Made by a program: the position numbers and the translations under genes | Notes under the pieces: model-generated | Databases searched by the model: none | Told to the model about the DNA's origin: nothing | What the model saw: only the letters and a program-made list of their open reading frames with translations | Assembly (NCBI GenBank): GCA_011754535.1 | Contig: JAAQVN010000001.1 | Coordinates: forward strand, 4,650,001 to 4,714,000 | Source: Enterobacter asburiae | GTDB lineage: Bacteria > Pseudomonadota > Gammaproteobacteria > Enterobacterales > Enterobacteriaceae | Length of the DNA: 64,000 bases | Direction of reading: 5' to 3' | Part shown: in pieces, positions 54,451-63,294 of the stretch | Layout: the number at the start of each line of letters is the position of its first letter | Numbering within the stretch: position 1 is the stretch's first letter

Positions 54451-57102
54451 ATGAACGAACAATATTCCGCGTTGCGTAGTAATGTCAGTATGCTCGGCAA
54501 AGTGCTTGGAGATACCATCAAAGATGCGTTGGGGGAGAATATCCTCGACCGCGTTGAAACCATCCGCAAGCTATCTAAATCTTCCCGTGCCGGTAACGAG
54601 GCCAGTCGTCAGGAGCTGCTCACCACCTTGCAGAACCTCTCTAACGATGAGCTGCTGCCCGTTGCACGCGCATTCAGCCAGTTCCTGAACCTGGCCAACA
54701 CCGCTGAGCAATACCACAGCATTTCGCCAAATGGCGAAGCGGCCAGCAACCCGGAAGTCATTGCCCGCACCCTTCGTAAACTGAAAGACCAGCCAGACCT
54801 CAACGAAGCCACCATCAAAAAAGCGGTGGAGTCCCTTTCGCTGGAGCTGGTCCTGACCGCACACCCAACCGAAATTACCCGTCGTACACTGATCCACAAG
54901 ATGGTGGAGGTGAACAACTGCCTCAAGCAGTTGGATAACAAAGACATTGCCGACTACGAACGCAACCAGCTGATGCGCCGTCTGCGCCAGCTGATTGCTC
55001 AGTCCTGGCACACCGATGAAATTCGTAAGCATCGCCCAAGCCCGGTCGACGAAGCCAAATGGGGCTTTGCGGTGGTAGAGAACAGTCTGTGGGAAGGGGT
55101 GCCTAACTACCTGCGCGAGCTGAACGAACAGCTGGAAGCAAACCTTGGCTACCGCCTGCCGGTCGACTTTGTTCCGGTGCGCTTCACCTCCTGGATGGGC
55201 GGCGACCGCGACGGTAACCCGAACGTGACCGCGGAAATCACCCGTCACGTCCTGCTGCTGAGCCGCTGGAAAGCGACCGACCTGTTCCTGAAAGACATTC
55301 AGGTGCTGATCTCCGAGCTGTCGATGGTGGAAGCAACGCCGGAACTGCGCGCGCTGGCCGGGGAAGAGGGTGCCAGCGAGCCGTACCGTTTCCTGATGAA
55401 AAAACTGCGTGGGCAGCTGATGGCCACCCAAGCCTGGCTGGAAGCGCGCCTTAAAGGCCAGCGCCTGCCGAAGCCGGAAGGCCTGCTGAGCCAGAACGAG
55501 CAGCTCTGGGAGCCGCTCTACGCCTGTTATAAATCGCTGCAGGCCTGCGGGATGGGCATCATCGCCAACGGCGAACTGCTCGACACCCTGCGCCGCGTGA
55601 AGTGTTTCGGCGTGCCGCTGGTGCGTATCGACGTGCGTCAGGAAAGTACCCGCCATACCGAAGCCCTGGGCGAGCTGACCCGCTATCTCGGCATCGGCGA
55701 CTATGAAAGCTGGTCCGAAGCCGACAAACAGGCCTTCCTGATCCGCGAGCTGAACTCCAAGCGCCCCCTGCTGCCGCGCAGCTGGGAGCCAAGCAACGAA
55801 ACCCGCGAAGTGCTCAACACCTGCAAAGCGATCGTTGATGCACCGAAAGGATCGGTGGCCGCCTACGTGATCTCCATGGCGAAGACCCCGTCCGACGTGC
55901 TGGGCGTACACCTTCTGCTGAAAGAAGCGGGTATCGACTACGCCCTGCCGGTCGCCCCACTGTTTGAGACCCTCGACGACCTGAATAACGCCAACGACGT
56001 CATGACTCAGTTGCTGAATATCGACTGGTACCGCGGCTTTATTCAGGGCAAACAGATGGTGATGATTGGCTATTCCGACTCCGCAAAAGATGCGGGCGTG
56101 ATGGCGGCATCCTGGGCGCAATATCAGGCGCAGGACGCGCTGATCAAAACCTGCGAGAAAGCCGGTATTGAGCTGACCTTGTTCCACGGACGCGGCGGCT
56201 CCATTGGCCGCGGCGGCGCGCCTGCTCACGCAGCGCTGCTGTCACAGCCGCCGGGAAGCCTGAAAGGCGGCCTGCGCGTCACCGAGCAGGGCGAGATGAT
56301 CCGCTTCAAGTACGGCCTGCCGGAAGTGACCATCAGCAGCCTGTCGCTCTACACCAGCGCGATCCTGGAAGCCAACCTGCTGCCGCCGCCAGAGCCAAAA
56401 GCGTCCTGGTGCCATATCATGGACGAGCTGTCTGACATCTCCTGCGATCTGTACCGCGGCTACGTGCGTGAAAACAAAGATTTCGTCCCTTACTTCCGCT
56501 CGGCCACGCCTGAGCAGGAGCTGGGTAAACTGCCGCTGGGCTCGCGTCCTGCGAAGCGTCGCCCGACCGGCGGCGTCGAATCTCTGCGCGCCATTCCATG
56601 GATCTTCGCCTGGACGCAGAACCGCCTGATGCTGCCCGCCTGGCTGGGTGCTGGTGCCGCGCTGCAAAAAGTGGTGGAAGACGGCAAACAGAACGAACTG
56701 GAAACCATGTGCCGCGACTGGCCGTTCTTCTCTACCCGTCTGGGCATGCTGGAGATGGTCTTCTCGAAAGCGGACCTTTGGCTGGCGGAATACTACGACC
56801 AGCGTCTGGTGAAACCGGAACTGTGGGCGCTGGGTAAAGAGCTGCGCGAGCTGCTGGAAGGCGACATCAAAGTGGTGCTGGATATCGCCAACGACTCGCA
56901 TCTGATGGCGGACCTGCCGTGGATTGCCGAGTCTATTCAGCTGCGTAACATCTACACCGACCCGCTGAACGTTCTGCAGGCAGAGCTGCTGCACCGTTCG
57001 CGTCTGGCGGAAGAAGAAGGTAAAGAGCCGGATCCGCGCGTCGAACAGGCGTTGATGGTGACGATTGCAGGCGTTGCGGCAGGTATGCGTAACACCGGCT
57101 AA
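54451..57102 (+). CDS. ppc: Ppc: phosphoenolpyruvate carboxylase
   Basis: 883 residues, the E. coli length. It makes oxaloacetate from PEP and bicarbonate for anaplerosis. Catalytic motifs are [12 protein letters not shown] (histidine near 138), the [14 protein letters not shown] loop, and the glycine-rich [14 protein letters not shown] near residue 580. The C-terminal MRNTG is the conserved end that takes part in aspartate inhibition. The 308-base gap from argE holds the paired repeat and a probable promoter. A REP pair follows the stop. In E. coli eptC would come next; here it is absent. Confidence 0.98.
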   Translation: MNEQYSALRSNVSMLGKVLGDTIKDALGENILDRVETIRKLSKSSRAGNEASRQELLTTLQNLSNDELLPVARAFSQFLNLANTAEQYHSISPNGEAASNPEVIARTLRKLKDQPDLNEATIKKAVESLSLELVLTAHPTEITRRTLIHKMVEVNNCLKQLDNKDIADYERNQLMRRLRQLIAQSWHTDEIRKHRPSPVDEAKWGFAVVENSLWEGVPNYLRELNEQLEANLGYRLPVDFVPVRFTSWMGGDRDGNPNVTAEITRHVLLLSRWKATDLFLKDIQVLISELSMVEATPELRALAGEEGASEPYRFLMKKLRGQLMATQAWLEARLKGQRLPKPEGLLSQNEQLWEPLYACYKSLQACGMGIIANGELLDTLRRVKCFGVPLVRIDVRQESTRHTEALGELTRYLGIGDYESWSEADKQAFLIRELNSKRPLLPRSWEPSNETREVLNTCKAIVDAPKGSVAAYVISMAKTPSDVLGVHLLLKEAGIDYALPVAPLFETLDDLNNANDVMTQLLNIDWYRGFIQGKQMVMIGYSDSAKDAGVMAASWAQYQAQDALIKTCEKAGIELTLFHGRGGSIGRGGAPAHAALLSQPPGSLKGGLRVTEQGEMIRFKYGLPEVTISSLSLYTSAILEANLLPPPEPKASWCHIMDELSDISCDLYRGYVRENKDFVPYFRSATPEQELGKLPLGSRPAKRRPTGGVESLRAIPWIFAWTQNRLMLPAWLGAGAALQKVVEDGKQNELETMCRDWPFFSTRLGMLEMVFSKADLWLAEYYDQRLVKPELWALGKELRELLEGDIKVVLDIANDSHLMADLPWIAESIQLRNIYTDPLNVLQAELLHRSRLAEEEGKEPDPRVEQALMVTIAGVAAGMRNTG

Positions 57103-57110
57103 TGCTTTAT

Positions 57111-57177
57111 GCCCGGCGGCGCTGCGCTTGCACGGGCCTACGTTAAGTAGGCCGGGTAAGCGTTAGCGCCACCCGGC
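57111..57177. repeat. Inverted pair of REP sequences (BIME) after ppc
   Basis: GCCCGGCGGCGCTGCGCTTG-type unit (57111-57137) and an inverted GCCGGGTAAGCGTTAGCGCC-type unit (57151-57177) flank CTACGTTAAGTAG. This is a classic two-REP BIME in the ppc-yijO gap. Confidence 0.88.
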
Positions 57178-57195
57178 AATACCCTGGTATCCACC

Positions 57196-58044
57196 ATGCA
57201 CCACGACATTACCCACATCCTGACTGACCTGATCAACGGCACAACGACGCTGCGTCAGGTGCATTTTGCAAACCCAGCCATCTCCGCACCCGACCTTGCC
57301 TTAAAAGTTGATTTCCCACGTCTGGAGATCGTGCTCGACGGTTCGGTGAAAGACCAGGCAGCTTCCGTTTTACAGCAGGGTGATGTTTTATACGTCCCGG
57401 CTGGCGGCTGGAACGATCCACAATGGCAAACACCCGCGACGACGTTGAGCATCCTGTTTGGCAAACAGCAGCTTGGGTTTAGCCTTTTGCACTGGGATGG
57501 TGTTGAAGTGCGTAACCTGGCAAAGCAGCACGTTGCTCGCCGTGGCCCCCGCATTGGCTCCTTCCTGCTACAGACGCTTCATGAAATGCAGATGCAGCCG
57601 CACGAGCAGCAAACCGCACGCCTGATCATCGCCAGCCTACTTAGCCATTGCGTCGATTTGCTGGGTAGTCAGATCCAGACCGCCTCACGTAGCCAGGCTC
57701 TGTTTGAAGCCATTCGCGTTTATATTGATGAACATTATGCGACCCCGCTAACCCGGGAATCCGTCGCCCAGGCGTTTTATATCTCTCCGAACTATTTATC
57801 GCATCTTTTCCAGAAAACAGGCGCGGTAGGTTTTAATGAATACCTGACTCACACCCGGCTGGAGCACGCGCGTCAGTTGCTGAAAGGGTATGATTTAAAG
57901 GTGAAGGAGGTGGCGCATGCCTGCGGGTTTGTCGACAGTAATTACTTCTGCCGCTTATTCCGTAAAAATACGGAACGTTCGCCGTCAGAGTACCGTCGCC
58001 AGTATCACAGCCAGCTGACAGGGAAAGCGGTCAGTCCAGAATGA
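57196..58044 (+). CDS. yijO: YijO: AraC-family regulator, likely of the frw/pfl cluster
   Basis: 282 residues. The N-terminal domain is cupin-like (PRLEIVLDGSVKDQ, LQQGDVLYVPAGGWNDP). The C-terminal AraC/XylS domain has two helix-turn-helix units: LTRESVAQAFYISPNYLSHLF and VKEVAHACGFVDSNYFCRLF near residues 195-265, then the family end SPSEYRRQY. Matches E. coli YijO, whose target is unknown. Position at the end of the frw/pfl genes, with a 14-base tail overlap with frwD, suggests local control, which is inference. Confidence 0.88.
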   Translation: MHHDITHILTDLINGTTTLRQVHFANPAISAPDLALKVDFPRLEIVLDGSVKDQAASVLQQGDVLYVPAGGWNDPQWQTPATTLSILFGKQQLGFSLLHWDGVEVRNLAKQHVARRGPRIGSFLLQTLHEMQMQPHEQQTARLIIASLLSHCVDLLGSQIQTASRSQALFEAIRVYIDEHYATPLTRESVAQAFYISPNYLSHLFQKTGAVGFNEYLTHTRLEHARQLLKGYDLKVKEVAHACGFVDSNYFCRLFRKNTERSPSEYRRQYHSQLTGKAVSPE

Positions 58045-58387
58045 CCTGAGTATGCTGCGGCGCGGATACCATTTTACGTACTGCAGCCATGACCTTGTGC
58101 GGATCGCGCAGGAAAGCATTAATCCCGCACTTCACATAGCGGCAGGATTCAAATCGCTCGCTGCCCGCCAGCTCAATATCCGTAATAAGCAATACGACAT
58201 CAGCGCGCCGGATATCGTCCTCCGTCAATTCACTTTCAATGCCTAACGCCCCCTGAGTCTCAATGCGGGCTGACCATTTCTCCTGCTGGCAAATCCGCTC
58301 CAGCCGTTCTGCGGCCATGTAAGTATGCGCCACGCCGCTCACGCATGCGGTTACCGCCACCAGATGACGCACTGCCGTTACTGTCAT
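58031..58387 (-). CDS. frwD: FrwD: fructose-like PTS enzyme IIB
   Basis: 118 residues from the ATG at 58387, which follows GGGAGG by 6 bases; a TTG two codons earlier is less likely. Fructose-family IIB domain with the phosphocysteine in VAVTACVSGVAHTYMAAE (C15), then IETQGALGIESEL. It would accept phosphate from a IIA domain and pass it to sugar bound by FrwC. It is the second IIB of the cluster. Last gene of the operon, starting 2 bases after the pflC stop. Confidence 0.92.
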   Translation of the reverse strand: MTVTAVRHLVAVTACVSGVAHTYMAAERLERICQQEKWSARIETQGALGIESELTEDDIRRADVVLLITDIELAGSERFESCRYVKCGINAFLRDPHKVMAAVRKMVSAPQHTQVILD

Positions 58388-58389
58388 TT

Positions 58390-59265
58390 TCAACCTCCCA
58401 CGGTGACATGAAACCCTTTACGTTCCGCCATACGGCGAAAGACTGCAACTTCGTCAGTTGTCGGAGGTATCACCTCCCGCATCACCCATTGTTGCCCAAG
58501 CAGGCGGTATTTTGGTTCGCCATACGCGTGAAACGGTAATAAATGCAGCTGACGTATCCCTGTAGGCAGCAAAAATGCCAGCACGCGCGCCATGTTGGTT
58601 TCCGTCAGCGTATAGCCAGGAATAAGCGGTACGCGGGGGATGACGTTTATGCCTTCCGCCACCAGTTGCTTAATGTTATCCAGCACTCTTGGCAGATTCA
58701 CCGCCGTCACCGAACGCGCCTGCTCTGGATCCATAATCTTCAGGTCAAACAGTACTTCATCGCATTGTCGTGTCAGCGGTAGCAATCGTGACAGGGGCGC
58801 ATCTCCCGCCGTCTCAATGGCGGTGCGTATACCATAACGGCGCAAACGCGCAAGTAGCTGCGTCGCAAAAGGTGCCTGCATCAATACTTCCCCGCCCGAC
58901 AGCGTCACTCCGCCACCCGAAGAGCGGAAGAAAACATCGTCTTTCATCACCTCGCGTTCAAGCTCGTCCAGCGTCACGTCGCGTCCGATGCGCTCAAACG
59001 CACCGGAAGGACATTCGTCCGCATCACGCAGGCAGGGTGTGCAGCGCAAACATTTACTCTCCCGGCGAACCGTCTCAATTTTTGGGGAGATCGACTCCGG
59101 GTTGGCACACCACGGGCAGCGGTGAGGGCAGCCTTTAAAAAAGACCACCGTGCGAATACCCGCCCCGTCGTTTAACGAATAGCGCTGAATATTGAAAATA
59201 CGCGCCACGTCGGCGCGTGTTTCAACGACGTCACAGCTGATGCGCGGTGCGGCGGATAATGTCAT
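58390..59265 (-). CDS. pflC: PflC: glycyl-radical enzyme activase
   Basis: 291 residues from the ATG at 59265 (MTLSAAPRISCDVVETRADVA). Radical SAM enzyme: CPHRCPWC in FFKGCPHRCPWCANPES is the CxxxCxxC cluster motif. An inserted ferredoxin-like segment with CLRCTPCLRDADEC probably binds an extra Fe-S cluster, as in activases of dehydratase and lyase types but not in PflA. TLSGGEVLMQ is the SAM-binding GGE motif. It should place the glycyl radical on PflD. It overlaps pflD by 35 bases, as expected for an activase made with its target. Confidence 0.93.
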   Translation of the reverse strand: MTLSAAPRISCDVVETRADVARIFNIQRYSLNDGAGIRTVVFFKGCPHRCPWCANPESISPKIETVRRESKCLRCTPCLRDADECPSGAFERIGRDVTLDELEREVMKDDVFFRSSGGGVTLSGGEVLMQAPFATQLLARLRRYGIRTAIETAGDAPLSRLLPLTRQCDEVLFDLKIMDPEQARSVTAVNLPRVLDNIKQLVAEGINVIPRVPLIPGYTLTETNMARVLAFLLPTGIRQLHLLPFHAYGEPKYRLLGQQWVMREVIPPTTDEVAVFRRMAERKGFHVTVGG

Positions 59266-61525
59266 CCTGGATCTCCTTCGACAGCTCAACAAAGAAGGCG
59301 CTGTATCCGGCAACGCGCACCACCAGCCCAGCAAAATCCTGTGGACGCCGCTGCGCTTCACGCAGGGTTTCCGCGTTCACCACGTTGAACTGGATGTGTT
59401 GCAACTTAAGCTGCGTGAACGCACGCAGGAAATCTGCCAACTTTTGCAGCCCTGTGTCGCCTTCCAGCGTCGCCGGTGTGAATTTAACGTTTAATAGCGT
59501 ACCGTTAGATAACAGATAGTTATCCAGCTTACTCACCGATTTGAGTACCGCGGTTGGGCCCTGCATATCTTGCCCAAGCATCGGTGAAAGCCCGCCGTCC
59601 GCCAGTTGCTCACCGGCAAAGCGTCCATCCGGTGTTGCCCCCACAACCGCCCCCAACGGCACGTGTGCCGATACGGTATAAGACCCCGGCGTAAATTGCC
59701 CGCCGCGCGGGTTACGGTATTTTTCGACCTCTTTGCAGTAGTGGCGCAGCAGTTCAGCGCTGATATTGTCGACATCATCGATATCATTGCCGTATTTTTC
59801 GAAGCGATTGATCAGCCTTGCTCGCACTTTTTCGCCCTCCGGGGTGGCAAAGTTCGCTTTTAACACGGCTAAGAGCTCATCAAAACTTAAGCGTTGCTGT
59901 TCAAAGACCAGCCCTTTCAGGGCGTGCAGTGAATCGCTCAGGTTGGCTATTCCGATCCCCTGTACACCAGAGAAGTTATAGCGCGCCCCGCCGTCGGTAA
60001 TGTTTTTCCCAGATGCCAGGCAATCGCTGATAAAAGAAGAGAGCAACGGCACCGGAGCCCAATCACGATGGCCGATATCGCAGATATTGCTCCCCTCAAC
60101 CATCAGCGCAATGTAGTGATTAATTTTGGCGCGAATATTCTCCAGCAACCCTTCATAACTCAACCCTGCGTTGCCTTCATTCTCGTGCATCGCGATTTCC
60201 ATCACCTTCAGCAGGTTAAACATGGCAATATCGTGCAGACCGTAGGTTTTACCCGGAATCGACAGCTCAACACAGCCGACGACAGCGTAGTCGCGCGCGT
60301 CCTCCAGCGACACGCCGCGATTGAGGAAGGCAGGCACCACCACTTCATCGTTAAAAATCTGCGGAATGCCGGTGCCCAGGCGAATGGTCTCTGCGGTTTT
60401 AAGCAGGAAAGGCCGGTCGATAAGTTCATTCACCCGCACGCCGAGGTTCGGCTGAGGAAGCTGAACGCTTTGGTAGGCATCCAGGCACAGGAAGGAGAGC
60501 ACGTTTACCGCACTACGGCCGCTTTCCGTCAGGCCGCCTAACAGTGCGGTATACCCGGTCGGGAACCCGGCGAAATAGCGGGCGCTGCTGGTCGAGCGTA
60601 AAAGCACGACGTCATTGCACTTCACCCACAGCGACTCAAGAATCTCTTTCAGGAACGCGGGCTCATCGCCTTGTGAGAGCGAGGCCAGATAAAACGGCAG
60701 CATGTACTGGTCAAAGCGCCCGATAGAGAGCGAACTGGCGTTGGATTCGTACTGCAAAATGATGTTCATGTACCAGAAAAGCTGACACGCCTGCCAGAAC
60801 GTCTGTGGCTTCTGCTGTGCGTTGTGCCGCGAGATGTCGGCAATTGTCAGCAGTTCCTCTCGCCGCGGCACATCGCTGACCCGGGCCAGCTCTTCAGCCA
60901 GCGCCGCGTAGCGCAAAATATGGCGCTGGGAAGCCTCAAGCAGGATCAGTGCCGCTGCATAGAAAGTGTTATGGGGATCGCGGGCGCAGTGTTCACGCAG
61001 TTCCTCCACCAGCACACCCAGGCCGTTATTAAGCAGGCGTGGATAATCAATAATGATATGCCCCTGCCCTTTATCCGTCTGGTTGATGCTGAAAATCTGC
61101 GTCCCTACCGCGGTTTTCACCTCATCTGTCATCTGGCTGTTGATGAAATCCTTCATTGACCGGTTTTCCCAGTAGGGGTACAGCACGTCACGGTAGGTCT
61201 GCTTATCCTCATCGCTGATTTCAAAGCGGTCCTGCGGACGTGTGGCAAACTGATCCAGCTCCTTAAGCAGCCAGTACGGATCCATCTCCGGAGACATAAT
61301 GCCTGCACGCGGTTTAACGGTGCGGTTCCCGGCAATCAGCTCCTCATCACGAATCGCGATTTTTACATGGTCGAGTATGTACGCCGTCGCTTTCGCGCGC
61401 CGGATAATCACCGGCTCACCTTCCGTCTGCTGGTGGCTGGCGGTATAGAGCAAAGCACGCTCAAGCGAGATTTCACGCGGGCTGGCAAAAAGAGCGTCTT
61501 TCAAACGCTGGGTACGATTCGTCAT
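59231..61525 (-). CDS. pflD: PflD: glycyl-radical enzyme, substrate unknown
   Basis: 764 residues from the ATG at 61525 (MTNRTQRLKDALF); E. coli has 765. The glycyl-radical domain at the C-terminus has G740 in VVRVAGYSAFFVELS. The active-site loop is C418 in VVGCVELSIPG, with glutamate E420 two residues on. True pyruvate formate-lyase has two adjacent cysteines; the CxE pattern is that of glycerol and diol dehydratases, choline lyase and related enzymes. So the old name, which implies formate acetyltransferase 2, is doubtful. The adjacent PTS suggests a sugar- or polyol-derived substrate. Oxygen-sensitive, cytoplasmic, anaerobic. Confidence 0.95.
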   Translation of the reverse strand: MTNRTQRLKDALFASPREISLERALLYTASHQQTEGEPVIIRRAKATAYILDHVKIAIRDEELIAGNRTVKPRAGIMSPEMDPYWLLKELDQFATRPQDRFEISDEDKQTYRDVLYPYWENRSMKDFINSQMTDEVKTAVGTQIFSINQTDKGQGHIIIDYPRLLNNGLGVLVEELREHCARDPHNTFYAAALILLEASQRHILRYAALAEELARVSDVPRREELLTIADISRHNAQQKPQTFWQACQLFWYMNIILQYESNASSLSIGRFDQYMLPFYLASLSQGDEPAFLKEILESLWVKCNDVVLLRSTSSARYFAGFPTGYTALLGGLTESGRSAVNVLSFLCLDAYQSVQLPQPNLGVRVNELIDRPFLLKTAETIRLGTGIPQIFNDEVVVPAFLNRGVSLEDARDYAVVGCVELSIPGKTYGLHDIAMFNLLKVMEIAMHENEGNAGLSYEGLLENIRAKINHYIALMVEGSNICDIGHRDWAPVPLLSSFISDCLASGKNITDGGARYNFSGVQGIGIANLSDSLHALKGLVFEQQRLSFDELLAVLKANFATPEGEKVRARLINRFEKYGNDIDDVDNISAELLRHYCKEVEKYRNPRGGQFTPGSYTVSAHVPLGAVVGATPDGRFAGEQLADGGLSPMLGQDMQGPTAVLKSVSKLDNYLLSNGTLLNVKFTPATLEGDTGLQKLADFLRAFTQLKLQHIQFNVVNAETLREAQRRPQDFAGLVVRVAGYSAFFVELSKEIQDDIIRRTAHQL

Positions 61526-61552
61526 GAGGGAACTCCTGTAACGGTAAAACGA

Positions 61553-61572
61553 GCCCGCCCCGAAGGGCGGGA
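61553..61572 (-). other. Intercistronic hairpin between frwB and pflD
   Basis: CCCGCCC-TTCG-GGGCGGG on the minus strand, a 7-bp all-GC stem with a UUCG tetraloop, 6 bases after the frwB stop and about 27 bases before the pflD ATG. It has no long U run, so it more likely protects the frwCB mRNA or tunes read-through than terminates fully. Confidence 0.7.
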
Positions 61573-61577
61573 GAGCA

Positions 61578-61898
61578 TCAGGCGGTTTGTGCCAGGTGGG
61601 CATCAATTTTGTTCATGATGGCGTCGGCACGTTTTACCGCGTCGCTGATATTGACGCGTACGGTGGTTTTTCCGGCAAAACGCTCTTCGAATTTAATGCC
61701 AATATCCTTGGTCAGGATCACCACATCCGCGGCGGCAACGTCTTCTGCCGTCAGCTCATTCTCAAGACCGATCGATCCCTGTGTTTCTACTTTCACTTCC
61801 CAGCCTTTCGCTTTTGCGGCGCTTTCCAGCGCTTCAGCAGCCATATAGGTATGGGCAACGCCAGACGGACATGCTGTTACTGCGATAATTCGGGCCAT
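61578..61898 (-). CDS. frwB: FrwB: fructose-like PTS enzyme IIB
   Basis: 106 residues, the E. coli length. Phosphocysteine C10 in IAVTACPSGVAHTYMAAEALE; then VETQGSIGLENELTAEDVAAAD, the usual fructose IIB pattern. It lies 14 bases after frwC and is the main IIB partner of the IIC subunit. Confidence 0.95.
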   Translation of the reverse strand: MARIIAVTACPSGVAHTYMAAEALESAAKAKGWEVKVETQGSIGLENELTAEDVAAADVVILTKDIGIKFEERFAGKTTVRVNISDAVKRADAIMNKIDAHLAQTA

Positions 61899-61912
61899 GT
61901 TCTCTTCCTCAC

Positions 61913-62992
61913 TCAGTTAATTTCGAAATCCAGATCCAGGTCATCCTCTTTTTCCTCGACCTGTTTTGTATTCTTACGGGCAATACGCTTCAGCACGTTG
62001 ACGCTGATTGCCGTTACCACTGCGCCCACAGCAACTGCCGCGATATAGCCGAGCTTGCCGTCCACCACGGGAAGCACAATCAACCCACCCCAACCGGCAT
62101 AGCATTGCGCGCCCATCACGGCAGCCGTGACCGCACCACACGCGGAACCCAGCATGATTGAAGGAATCACGCGCAGAGGGTCAGCAGCGGCAAACGGAAT
62201 TGCCCCTTCGGTGACGCCAACACAGCCCATCACCAGCGCCGCTTTACCCGCTTCACGTTCTTCATCGGAAAAATTCTTGCGGCCGACTAACGTTGCCAGG
62301 CCTAACCCCAGCGGCGGTATGCAAATAGCCGCGGCGGCAATCGCAACGACGGTATAGACGCCCTGCGCAACGCAAATCAGCATGAAGGCATACGCCACTT
62401 TGTTAACCGGGCCGCCCATATCGAACGCCAGCATAAGGCCGAGAATGATGGCAAGTACCACGATGCTGCCCTGCTGCATGCCTTGCAGCCACTGAGTGAG
62501 GCTGGTGGTCAGCGCGCCTACAGGCTCGCCAAGACCCCACATCATGATGCCCGCGGTAATAAAGGTGCCGATAATCGGGATGATGAAGATAGGCATGACG
62601 GAACGCAGCACTTTCGGGACCGGCAGTTTTTTCAGGTACCAGACGATAATTCCACCGAAAATCCCGGCGATAATCGCGCCGAAGAACCCCGCGCCAAAGC
62701 TGTTGCCCACCCAGGCGGCAATGGCACAGGGAGCCAGCGCGGCGCGTTCTGCAATCGAGTAGCCAATGTAAGCGGCCAGGAAGGGCACCATCAGCGTTAA
62801 ACCCGCCACACCGATATCAAAGAGCTTTTTCAGATTGGGATCGGTTGCGGCATCCGGTACCGCGCCCTTGCCGTATAGCATTACTGAAACCGCCAGCAGA
62901 ATGCCGCCCGAGACCACGAACGGGATCATATGCGACACCCCAGTCATCAGATGCTGCCGCGTGTTCTTGAGAATGTGCACCAACGCTTTCAT
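61913..62992 (-). CDS. frwC: FrwC: fructose-like PTS enzyme IIC permease
   Basis: 359 residues from the ATG at 62992 (MKALVHILKNTRQHLMTGVSHMIP), the E. coli length. About nine membrane segments; the fructose IIC signatures FDMGGPVNKVAYAFM near residue 195 and GVTEGAIPFAAADPLRVIP near 275 hold the substrate site. The C-terminus is highly acidic (EEKEDDLDLDFEIN). It carries and phosphorylates an unknown sugar with FrwB/FrwD. First gene of the leftward operon, divergent from ptsA. Confidence 0.94.
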   Translation of the reverse strand: MKALVHILKNTRQHLMTGVSHMIPFVVSGGILLAVSVMLYGKGAVPDAATDPNLKKLFDIGVAGLTLMVPFLAAYIGYSIAERAALAPCAIAAWVGNSFGAGFFGAIIAGIFGGIIVWYLKKLPVPKVLRSVMPIFIIPIIGTFITAGIMMWGLGEPVGALTTSLTQWLQGMQQGSIVVLAIILGLMLAFDMGGPVNKVAYAFMLICVAQGVYTVVAIAAAAICIPPLGLGLATLVGRKNFSDEEREAGKAALVMGCVGVTEGAIPFAAADPLRVIPSIMLGSACGAVTAAVMGAQCYAGWGGLIVLPVVDGKLGYIAAVAVGAVVTAISVNVLKRIARKNTKQVEEKEDDLDLDFEIN

Positions 62993-63164
62993 ATGTCGCT
63001 CCAGGCCTAAAACCATAAAGATGTTGTGGCAAACAATAGGCAATCAGAAAGACGGCGGACAGGAGACAAAAAGGCCATTTACTGGATTTTTGTAATATCG
63101 AAATAAAAATGCGATCCGCCTCGACATTTCACACCGGCGATGCATTACGCAAAACGTCAGAACC

Positions 63165-63180
63165 TGTGAGTGAAATCTCA
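63165..63180. promoter_or_regulatory. Probable CRP site in the frwC-ptsA divergent region
   Basis: TGTGA-GTGAAA-TCTCA matches the CRP consensus TGTGA-N6-TCACA with one mismatch. It lies 172 bases before frwC and 114 before ptsA in a 302-base AT-rich gap, so it could serve both. Catabolite control is usual for PTS genes. Confidence 0.6.
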
Positions 63181-63294
63181 TTTTTAGCGTCACATTACAT
63201 TTGTCCAGCTTTTGGCAGTTTTGTCACATGGCGTGCCTCATCCTCACGCTCGTATGCTCTTTCGCATCATTGACGATTGGTTTCAGGAGTGTGT

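Noticed and set aside
54571..56229. A 552-codon open frame antisense to ppc.
   Set aside because: It lies wholly inside ppc on the other strand. Such long antisense frames are usual in GC-rich, codon-biased genes; the translated product has no recognisable domain.
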